Assembly: GCA_002371215.1 (NCBI GenBank)
Contig: DFGL01000041.1
Location: forward strand, 1-37,865
Length of the DNA stretch: 37,865 bases
Origin: Ruminococcaceae bacterium UBA3751
GTDB taxonomy: Bacteria; Bacillota; Clostridia; Oscillospirales; Acutalibacteraceae
Direction: 5' to 3'
Position numbers and translations under genes: made by a program. Shown here piece by piece: positions 23,839-30,020 of the stretch; position 1 is the first letter of the stretch, and the number at the start of each line of letters is the position of its first letter. The notes beneath the pieces were generated by a model that did no database searches, was not told the origin of the DNA, and saw nothing but the letters and a program-made list of their open reading frames with translations.

Positions 23839-25088
23839 TGTCATATAACGGTGCAAAAAGCGTTTATGCTTCATACGGTGTTGATACCGATAAGGCGCTT
23901 GACGTTCTTAAAAACGTTTCGGTTTCCCTCCATTGCTGGCAGGGAGATGACGTCAGAGGCTTTGATACGGACCCGAGCAAACCGCTTACGGGCGGTATTC
24001 AGACAACGGGCAACTACCCCGGCAGAGCGAGAACCCCTGAGGAGTTAATGGCTGATATTGACGAGGTGCTGAAGCTCGTTCCCGGAAAAATCAAGCTCAA
24101 TCTCCACGCTTCCTATGCTATTTTTGATGAGGAAAACCCGTGGGTTGACCGTGATAAATTAGCGCCGAAGCACTTCAAAAAGTGGGTGGATTTCTGTAAG
24201 GAAAGAGGGCTTGGCTGCGACTTTAACCCCACCTTCTTTTCTCACCCGAAGTGCGACCCGCTCACCTTAGCTTCACCGAACGAGGAAACCCGTAAATTCT
24301 GGGTTGACCACGGCAGGGCTTGTATCCGCATTTCTCAGTATCTTGCCGAGGAGCTCGGTCAGCCCTGCGTTATGAATATCTGGACGGGAGACGGCTTTAA
24401 GGACATTCCTGCTGACAGAATCGGACCCCGAGTAAGATATAAGGAAGCAATAGACGAAATTCTTTCAGAGCCATACGATTTCAACCTCGTTAAGCCCTGT
24501 ATTGAAAGCAAGGTTTTCGGTATCGGCGTTGAGGCTTATACAGTAGGCTCTGCGGAATTTGCGCTTTCCTATGCGGCGGCGAATATGGATAAATGTATTC
24601 CCCTTATGGATAACGGCCACTATCATCCCACAGAGGTTGTAAGCGATAAAATTCCTGCATTGCTTGCTTTCTTCCCTGAGATTGCCTTGCATATAACAAG
24701 ACCTATTCGCTGGGACAGCGACCACGTTGTACTCTTTGACGATGAAACAAAGGAAATCTGCCGCGAGATTGTTCGCTGCGGCGGACTTGAAGGAAAAGTG
24801 AACATTGCGCTTGACTATTTTGACGCGAGCATAAACCGTATTTCAGCATGGGTAACGGGTGTTAGAAACGTTCAGAAATCACTGTTGTTTGCGCTTTTAC
24901 AGCCGAATGATAGGTTAAAAGAATTACAGGATTCTTCTGATTTTACTCAGCTAATGGTTATTCAGGAAGAACTGAAAACCGCACCGTTTTACGAAGTCTG
25001 GCAGGAATATCTTAAAAGAGAAAACGCTCCTTCGGAGTATTATTCAGAAGTTAAACGCTATGAAGAGGAGGTGCTGAGCGTAAGATGA
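23838..25088 (+). CDS. rhaA: L-rhamnose isomerase
   Basis: Interconverts L-rhamnose and L-rhamnulose, the first committed step; cytoplasmic, metal dependent. The 416 residues match the usual 415-420 of RhaA. Residues VSLHCWQGDDVRGFD (29-43), GGIQTTGNYPGRART (52-66) and FNPTFFSHPKCDP (129-141) are family hallmarks. Expected metal ligands are visible: E232 in GVEAYTVGS, D258 and H261 in MDNGHYHPTE, H285 in HITRP, and D293 and D295 in WDSDHVV, spaced as in the E. coli enzyme. The start ATG follows a strong AGGAGG and overlaps the rhaB stop (TAATG). The 3' end overlaps rhaD by 4 nt, giving a translationally coupled rhaBAD block. Confidence 0.96.
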   Translation: MSYNGAKSVYASYGVDTDKALDVLKNVSVSLHCWQGDDVRGFDTDPSKPLTGGIQTTGNYPGRARTPEELMADIDEVLKLVPGKIKLNLHASYAIFDEENPWVDRDKLAPKHFKKWVDFCKERGLGCDFNPTFFSHPKCDPLTLASPNEETRKFWVDHGRACIRISQYLAEELGQPCVMNIWTGDGFKDIPADRIGPRVRYKEAIDEILSEPYDFNLVKPCIESKVFGIGVEAYTVGSAEFALSYAAANMDKCIPLMDNGHYHPTEVVSDKIPALLAFFPEIALHITRPIRWDSDHVVLFDDETKEICREIVRCGGLEGKVNIALDYFDASINRISAWVTGVRNVQKSLLFALLQPNDRLKELQDSSDFTQLMVIQEELKTAPFYEVWQEYLKRENAPSEYYSEVKRYEEEVLSVR

Positions 25089-25900
25089 AAAATATTTTAG
25101 ACGCTCCTTTTGTTAAGGAAATGTGCGCCACGACGGCGAATATGTACCGTCTCGGTTGGGACGAGAGAAACGGCGGGAATATAAGCTACCTGCTTGATGA
25201 AAAAGAGGTCGGCGAATACCTTGACCTTGATAACGTTATAAGAACTATCCCTACAGGTTTTAAGGCTGACGGATTAATCGGCAAAATCTTTATTGTAACG
25301 GGAACGGGTAAGTATTTTAAAAACGTTGAATTTGACCCTGAAAATAACCTCGGAATAATCCGTATTGCCAAAGACGGAGAGACAGCCGAGCTTCTGTGGG
25401 GCTATTCGGACGGAGGAAAATTTACCTCTGAGCTTCCCGCCCATCTTATGAGTCATATATCAAGGCTTTCAGTTAACCCTGAAAACAGGATTATTATGCA
25501 TTGCCATCCCGATTATACGCTCGCTATGACTCAGGTACACGAGATGGAGGAAAGGGTGCTTACCCGTACTTTATGGAAACAGATGACTGAAAGTATTGTC
25601 GTTTTCCCCGACGGAATCGGCGTGCTTCCCTGGATGGTTTGCGGTACAAATGAAATAGGAATTGCAACCGCTGAAAAAATGAAGCAGTACAGGCTTGTAA
25701 TCTGGACTCTTCACGGTATTTACGGCGCGGGCAAGGATATGGATGAAACCTTCGGCTTAATAGAAACAGTTGAAAAAGCAGCAAAGCAGTATATGCTCAC
25801 CGCCAATCTTCCAAAGGTAAATACTATTTCCGACGAAGGACTCAAGGCGCTTGCTAAGCGTTTTGAGCTTACCTACAGAACAGATTATTTAGACCTTTAA
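25085..25900 (+). CDS. rhaD: Rhamnulose-1-phosphate aldolase
   Basis: Cleaves L-rhamnulose 1-phosphate into dihydroxyacetone phosphate and L-lactaldehyde; class II zinc aldolase in the cytoplasm. The 271 residues compare with 274 in E. coli RhaD. The zinc ligands are visible as H139 and H141 in IIMHCHPDYTLAM and H210 in IWTLHGIYGAG. E116 in TSELPAHLMSH corresponds to the catalytic Glu of the family. GGNISYLL near residue 30 and GTGKYFKN near 73 form the phosphate-binding region. The ATG overlaps the rhaA stop by 4 nt (ATGA), with GGAGGTG upstream at somewhat long spacing. No lactaldehyde reductase or dehydrogenase gene follows, so lactaldehyde must be handled by an enzyme encoded elsewhere. 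Confidence 0.95.
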   Translation: MKNILDAPFVKEMCATTANMYRLGWDERNGGNISYLLDEKEVGEYLDLDNVIRTIPTGFKADGLIGKIFIVTGTGKYFKNVEFDPENNLGIIRIAKDGETAELLWGYSDGGKFTSELPAHLMSHISRLSVNPENRIIMHCHPDYTLAMTQVHEMEERVLTRTLWKQMTESIVVFPDGIGVLPWMVCGTNEIGIATAEKMKQYRLVIWTLHGIYGAGKDMDETFGLIETVEKAAKQYMLTANLPKVNTISDEGLKALAKRFELTYRTDYLDL

Positions 25901-25915
25901 TAAAGAGGGACAACT

Positions 25916-26476
25916 ATGAAATTAAAAAAGATTAACGCTGCGCTCGGCGAGTTGTCTATTCTGTGTATGCTGCTGCATATTGCGTACAGCGTCTTTGCAT
26001 ACCTGACAATGTATTATAACCCGCTGTTAAAAACGGTTTTTTCTCTTCCGTTTATTATTTTGGTTTGCCTTCACGCTGTCTGCGGTATGCTTACTGTGTT
26101 TATGCATAAGGACGGAAGCAGCGCCAATTTGTATCCTAAGCAGAATATGAGAACAATTCTTCAGCGTGTTTCCGCAGCTCTTATTTTCCCTTTGCTCATT
26201 CTTCATCTGAATACCTTTTCGCTGATGAAGGCAAGCGCTGAAAAGGGACAAACTGTGTTTATTATTCTCTTGATTATTGCCGAGCTTTTGTTTTTTGCCG
26301 TTGTAATAACCCATGTTGCAGTTTCGTTTTCAAGCGGCTTTATTACGCTTGGGCTTCTTACGTCAGAGAAAACCAAAAATAATATAGACAGAATTATGTA
26401 TATTATCGGCGCGGCGGCATTTATTCTTTCGGCTTTTGCCGTTGTTAAGGGTCAGGTTATAATGTTTCTTAGCTGA
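25916..26476 (+). CDS. frdC: Fumarate reductase/succinate dehydrogenase cytochrome b subunit
   Basis: The membrane anchor of a quinone-linked succinate:fumarate oxidoreductase. The 186-residue protein has five hydrophobic segments (about 11-31, 40-61, 84-106, 114-138, 160-181), as in single-subunit b-type anchors of Bacillus SdhC or Wolinella FrdC. Histidines suited to haem ligation lie in or near helices: H21, H53, H97 and H133. The motif RVSAALIFPLLILH (84-97) resembles the R-x-S/T-G...H signature of these anchors. It begins 15 nt after rhaD with a GAGGG ribosome-binding site and is followed after 16 nt by the flavoprotein gene, giving the C-A-B order of dihaem enzymes. It presumably takes electrons from menaquinol; the number of haems is inferred, not shown. 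Confidence 0.8.
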   Translation: MKLKKINAALGELSILCMLLHIAYSVFAYLTMYYNPLLKTVFSLPFIILVCLHAVCGMLTVFMHKDGSSANLYPKQNMRTILQRVSAALIFPLLILHLNTFSLMKASAEKGQTVFIILLIIAELLFFAVVITHVAVSFSSGFITLGLLTSEKTKNNIDRIMYIIGAAAFILSAFAVVKGQVIMFLS

Positions 26477-26492
26477 TTTACGGGGGTAATTT

Positions 26493-28130
26493 ATGAAAAA
26501 TGCTATTGTAATCGGCAGCGGAATTGCAGGAATGACCTGTGCCGTAACACTTGCTAAAAGCGGAGTTCGCGTTACAGTTGTGTCTCCGTTCCCCTCCGAG
26601 CGTTCGCAATCCGTTATGGCTGCGGGCGGAATTAACGGCGTGCTTACGGAACATGAGGAGGGCGACTCCGTTGCCTGTCATATTGAGGATACGCTGAGGG
26701 GCGGAAGCTACCTTGCGGGAAAAACCGCCGTTACGGGGCTTTGTGAAGGCGCTGAGAATATAATAAAGCACCTTGAGAAAATAGGTACGGTTTTTTCGGT
26801 TGATGAAAACTCAAAGCTTATACGAAGGACTTTCGGCGGTCAGTCTTACAGAAGAACGTATTATTGCGGTTCCGCAACGGGAAAACAGATTGTGTCCGCG
26901 CTTGTTATGGAATTGCGAAGATATGAGGCAGCGGGGCTTGTTGAAAGAAAGCTCTGGTCCTGTTTCTATTCCGGTCTTATTAAAGACGGAACCTGCTACG
27001 GAGTTATTTTGTATGACGAAACTAAGGGAAATCTTGTTTTAAAAACAGCCGACGCGGTTGTAATGGCGGTAGGCGGTCAGAATGCTATGTTCGGAAAAAC
27101 CACCGGCTCAACTCAGTGCGACGGTTATGCGGCGGGTAAGCTTTTTACTCAGGGCGCCGAGCTTAAAAACCTTGAGTTTATTCAGTATCATCCCACAACG
27201 ATAGAAACCAAGCAGAAACGAATGCTGATAAGCGAGGCTGTACGCGGCGAAGGCGGCAGACTGTTTTACCTTGAAAACGGAAAACGTGTTTATTTTATGG
27301 AGGATAAATACGGCTCCGGCGGAAATCTTATGACAAGGGACGTTATCAGCAGGGAAATTGATGCTCTGAAAAAAGAGGTTTTCCTTGATATTTCCTTTCT
27401 TGGAGAAAGGGAAATTGATAAGCGCCTTCCCGAGGTGCGTGAACTCTGCCTTAAATACATTAACCTTGATATTTCAAAGGAGGCGATACCCGTTGCGCCC
27501 TGCGTTCATTTTTTTATGGGCGGATTTGCAGTGCATCTTAACCACGAAACCAACATTAAAAACCTATTTGCAATAGGCGAGTGTGCTTCAATGTACCACG
27601 GTGCAAACCGCCTCGGCGGTAATTCGCTGCTCTCCGCTCAGTACAGCGGAATTGTTGCTGCAAAGGAGATTGTAAAAAGAACTTCTGACGGCGAAATTCC
27701 TGACTTTTCAGCTGAACTTAAGGAGGAACAGGAACGCCTTCAAAAGTTGAGATCTAACAAAAAAAGTAAATTTCCCGCAACCTATATACGCGATATGCTT
27801 GCGGAAACAATGCGCGATGACCTTGGTATTTCAAGAACTGAGACGGCGCTTAAAAACGGTATTGAGAGCATAGACTACTATATTTCCGTTGCTGAAAATA
27901 TTAATTATGACAGCAGCGTTGCTATGCACGAGCTGTATTCGCTCAGCGCAATTCTTCAGCTTGCAAGAGCAACCTTAACCTGCGCTCTTGAACGCCGTGA
28001 AAGCAGGGGCGCTCATTACAGAGCGGATTATCCGAATTCAGATGAAGCCTCGGCTTATGCAACTCTTATTTCGTACGATAACGGAAATTACCGCGTTTAT
28101 CTTGATAAGGAATATAAATATGAAAGTTAA
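26493..28130 (+). CDS. frdA: Fumarate reductase flavoprotein subunit with non-canonical FAD-attachment site
   Basis: The catalytic subunit, which reduces fumarate to succinate (or the reverse), facing the cytoplasm. In 545 residues it has the FAD dinucleotide fold AIVIGSGIAGMT (4-15). Substrate-site motifs are conserved: EFIQYHPTTIE, SEAVRGEGGRLFY, MTRDVISREI, CVHFFMGGF and GANRLGGNSLLSAQYSG, which hold the His and Arg residues that bind the dicarboxylate in known FrdA/SdhA. At the site of covalent FAD attachment (RSHS/T in Bacillus, Wolinella and E. coli enzymes) the sequence is ERSQSVMAAGG, with Q39 in place of His, so FAD should be bound non-covalently. L-aspartate oxidase is excluded by the adjacent iron-sulfur and anchor subunits. 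It overlaps the frdB gene by 11 nt. Confidence 0.88.
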   Translation: MKNAIVIGSGIAGMTCAVTLAKSGVRVTVVSPFPSERSQSVMAAGGINGVLTEHEEGDSVACHIEDTLRGGSYLAGKTAVTGLCEGAENIIKHLEKIGTVFSVDENSKLIRRTFGGQSYRRTYYCGSATGKQIVSALVMELRRYEAAGLVERKLWSCFYSGLIKDGTCYGVILYDETKGNLVLKTADAVVMAVGGQNAMFGKTTGSTQCDGYAAGKLFTQGAELKNLEFIQYHPTTIETKQKRMLISEAVRGEGGRLFYLENGKRVYFMEDKYGSGGNLMTRDVISREIDALKKEVFLDISFLGEREIDKRLPEVRELCLKYINLDISKEAIPVAPCVHFFMGGFAVHLNHETNIKNLFAIGECASMYHGANRLGGNSLLSAQYSGIVAAKEIVKRTSDGEIPDFSAELKEEQERLQKLRSNKKSKFPATYIRDMLAETMRDDLGISRTETALKNGIESIDYYISVAENINYDSSVAMHELYSLSAILQLARATLTCALERRESRGAHYRADYPNSDEASAYATLISYDNGNYRVYLDKEYKYES

Positions 28131-28809
28131 AATATTAAGACAGGTAACCCCGTTTTCGGAAAGCTATTGGGAAACCTTCAGCGCCGACGTATCTGCCGAT
28201 ACCTCTATCGCAGCGCTTATCGATTACCTTAATTATAATGACGATATAGTTGAAGAAAACGGAAAACCTACAACGAGAATTGGCTGGGAGTGCTCCTGCC
28301 TACAGGGAATATGCGGCTCCTGCGCAATGGTTATTAACGGTGTGCCGTCCCTTGCGTGCGAAACCTTCGTCAGGGATGTAATCAAGGATACTGAAAACGC
28401 AACGATAACCATTAAGCCGCTTCAAAAATTCCCCGTTATTCACGATTTGGTTATAGACAGGTCGGTTATTTTTGAAAACCTCAAAAAAACGAGTATGTTT
28501 ATAGGGGAATATAATCCCTCCGATAATAAAAATAAGGAATTTGAACATCAGTATACTGCCTCAAAATGTCTGAAATGCGGGCTGTGTCTTGAGGTGTGCC
28601 CTAATTATACTAACGGCGAAAATTTCTTTGGCGCGCTTTTTGCAAACGATTGCTATATCGTTGCATCAAGAAATACCGAAAAAAGAAGGGAAATCAAAAA
28701 GCAGTATGGCGAACATTTTGCGAGCGGCTGTTCAAAGTCGCTGTCCTGTATGGATGTTTGTCCTATGAATATACCGACCATTGCCTCAATGGCAAAAATG
28801 AACAGATAA
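28120..28809 (+). CDS. frdB: Fumarate reductase iron-sulfur subunit
   Basis: Transfers electrons between the membrane anchor and the flavoprotein. From the ATG at 28120 the protein has 229 residues, and all cluster ligands occur with FrdB spacing. The [2Fe-2S] cluster uses C60, C65, C68 and C80 (CLQGICGSC...LAC). The [4Fe-4S] cluster uses C150, C153, C156 and C214, and the [3Fe-4S] cluster C160, C204 and C210 (CLKCGLCLEVCP and CSKSLSCMDVCP). A longer in-frame extension back to 27988 exists but lies wholly inside frdA and has no family similarity. AAGGA lies 8 nt before the ATG at 28120, so I chose this start. The 11-nt overlap with frdA indicates coupled translation. Confidence 0.9.
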   Translation: MKVKILRQVTPFSESYWETFSADVSADTSIAALIDYLNYNDDIVEENGKPTTRIGWECSCLQGICGSCAMVINGVPSLACETFVRDVIKDTENATITIKPLQKFPVIHDLVIDRSVIFENLKKTSMFIGEYNPSDNKNKEFEHQYTASKCLKCGLCLEVCPNYTNGENFFGALFANDCYIVASRNTEKRREIKKQYGEHFASGCSKSLSCMDVCPMNIPTIASMAKMNR

Positions 28810-28835
28810 AACACTAACGGTAAGCGAGGTGGAAT

Positions 28836-29723
28836 ATGAGCAAAATGCTTACGGCAAAGGATATTAATATCCGTGACCCGTTTGTTCTTGTTGAAGGCGG
28901 AAAGTATTATCTTTACGGAACGAGGGCGGCTTCCTTCGGCTGTAACGTAGGCGGATTTGACGTTTACATATCCGATGATATGGAAAACTGGAACGGTCCC
29001 TTTGAATGCTTCAACTCGGATGAATACGGCTTAAACCGTCAGGTAAACTGGGCGCCTGAGGTGCATCGCTATAACGGAGCGTTCTTTATGTTTGCAACCT
29101 TTACAAAGGAAAACGGGCTGCGCGGAACCTATATTCTTAAAGCAGATAATCCGAAAGGCCCGTTTAAGCCGCACAGCGACGGCGCGGTTACCCCGACGGG
29201 GTGGGAATGCCTTGACGGAACTCTTTACGTTGAAAATGACGTTCCCTATCTCGTTTTCTGCCATGAGCATACCCAGATAACCGACGGTACGGTTTGTTAC
29301 GTTGAACTGAGCGATGATTTAAGCCGCGCTAAAGGGGAGGCTGTAACGCTCTTCAGCGCCTCGTCTCCGTTTTATATTGAAACAAAGCCGCAGGGTGAGC
29401 ACTACGTTACCGACGGACCGTTTATGTACAAAACCGAAAGCGGAACGCTTCTTATGCTCTGGTCTACCTTTATAAACGGGCAGTATGCGGAATGCCTTGT
29501 CCGTTTTGACGGCGGCAGCATAAAAAATGAATTTACCCACCTCTCCCCGCTGATTGATAACGACGGCGGTCACGGAATGGTGTTTAAAGCAAACGGCAGG
29601 CTTTTTCTTACCTACCATACCCCTAATCAGACTGATTATGAGCGCCCGTGCTTTGTTGAACTGAAGGATTGCGGCGATACGCTTATGCTTAAGCAGAGCG
29701 AAACGAATCCGAACACGGTTTAA
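28836..29723 (+). CDS. GH43-like five-bladed beta-propeller glycosidase
   Basis: Probably an inverting exo-glycosidase acting on alpha-L-arabinofuranosyl, beta-xylosyl or similar residues; 295 residues, no signal peptide, so intracellular. The N-terminal NIRDPFVL supplies D14, the likely general base. WAPEVH (72-77), CLDGTLY with D127, FCHEHTQ with E144, and HYVTDGPFMYK with D193 follow, then GGHGMVF and TYHTPN. In classical GH43 the general acid is Glu in an EGP motif; here that place reads TDGP, so E144 may serve instead. It is the last gene of the rhamnose-fumarate reductase operon, 26 nt after frdB, with GAGGTG upstream. The last residues (K286-N293) and the stop codon lie in the inverted-repeat element at 29690-29967, so the native C-terminus may have been altered. 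Confidence 0.78.
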   Translation: MSKMLTAKDINIRDPFVLVEGGKYYLYGTRAASFGCNVGGFDVYISDDMENWNGPFECFNSDEYGLNRQVNWAPEVHRYNGAFFMFATFTKENGLRGTYILKADNPKGPFKPHSDGAVTPTGWECLDGTLYVENDVPYLVFCHEHTQITDGTVCYVELSDDLSRAKGEAVTLFSASSPFYIETKPQGEHYVTDGPFMYKTESGTLLMLWSTFINGQYAECLVRFDGGSIKNEFTHLSPLIDNDGGHGMVFKANGRLFLTYHTPNQTDYERPCFVELKDCGDTLMLKQSETNPNTV

Positions 29724-29824
29724 AATGGCGGATTTGCCTTATCTCTGCGTTAAAAATACTCGGAATACATTAAGTATTCCTGCGTTTTTTGCCTTGACCT
29801 AAACCAAATCTGCTCATTTTAAAC
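29718..29824. repeat. First inner inverted repeat with central hairpin
   Basis: GTTTAAAATG...GATTTG at 29718-29736 pairs with the reverse complement of 29805-29824, with one gap and one mismatch. At its centre GGAATAC (29762-29768) and GTATTCC (29774-29780) form a perfect 7-bp stem around ATTAA. The sequences between the outer and central stems are not clearly paired. Confidence 0.65.
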
Positions 29825-29831
29825 TGCAAAG

Positions 29832-29942
29832 CACTAAAAACGCTTGAAGTTAGGATGAAATTTGGCTTTTGAGGTTGAAGCTTTGCTGACGCAAAGCAAG
29901 AACGAAAACGGCAAAGTTCGCTTAAATACAGTGTTTTTAGCG
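29832..29942. repeat. Second inner inverted repeat with central hairpin
   Basis: Outer arms 29832-29844 and 29930-29942 pair at 11 of 13 positions (CxCTAAAAACxCT). At the centre GCTTTGC (29880-29886) and GCAAAGC (29891-29897) form a perfect 7-bp stem around TGAC, extended by a longer imperfect stem on both sides. Confidence 0.6.
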
Positions 29943-29983
29943 GTTCGGATTCGTCTCGCTCTGCTTAGTTAATACAAAAATAA

Positions 29984-30020
29984 CCCTCCTTTACCTTCCG
30001 GTAAAAGAGGGCGTTTTTTT
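29984..30020. terminator. Bidirectional terminator between converging operons
   Basis: CCCTCCTTTACC pairs with GGTAAAAGAGGG (one mismatch) around the loop TTCC, at 29984-30011, followed on the plus strand by CG and seven T. On the minus strand the same stem is followed by TTATTTTTG. It ends the rhamnose-fumarate reductase operon on one side and the GH106-like gene on the other; the T-run overlaps the latter's TAA stop. Confidence 0.85.

Larger units (their letters stand above)
29690..29967. repeat. Composite inverted-repeat element, MITE-like or structured RNA
   Basis: The outer arms are 25 nt long: 29690-29714 and the reverse complement of 29943-29967 agree at 24 of 25 positions. Between them lie two further inverted-repeat units side by side (29718-29824 and 29832-29942), so a transcript could fold into an outer stem carrying two long side arms. 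The left arm lies inside the end of the GH43-like gene. No transposase or recognisable target-site duplication is seen. It could be a non-autonomous mobile repeat, a dispersed intergenic repeat, or a structured RNA. The remaining intergenic sequence to 30018 holds only the terminator. Confidence 0.7.

Noticed and set aside
27988..28119. 44-codon N-terminal extension of frdB
   Set aside because: It lies inside frdA, shows no similarity to FrdB, and a ribosome-binding site precedes the ATG at 28120.
26493..28130. L-aspartate oxidase (NadB) as an alternative for the flavoprotein
   Set aside because: NadB also lacks the FAD histidine, but here an iron-sulfur subunit with all FrdB cysteines and a five-helix anchor flank the gene.
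29690..29967. CRISPR array or transposase-bearing IS
   Set aside because: The repeats are inverted and not regularly spaced direct repeats, and no transposase frame fits inside 278 nt.
29724..30018. Small gene or tRNA in the gap after the GH43-like gene
   Set aside because: No convincing frame with a ribosome-binding site and no cloverleaf; the gap is explained by inverted repeats and the terminator.
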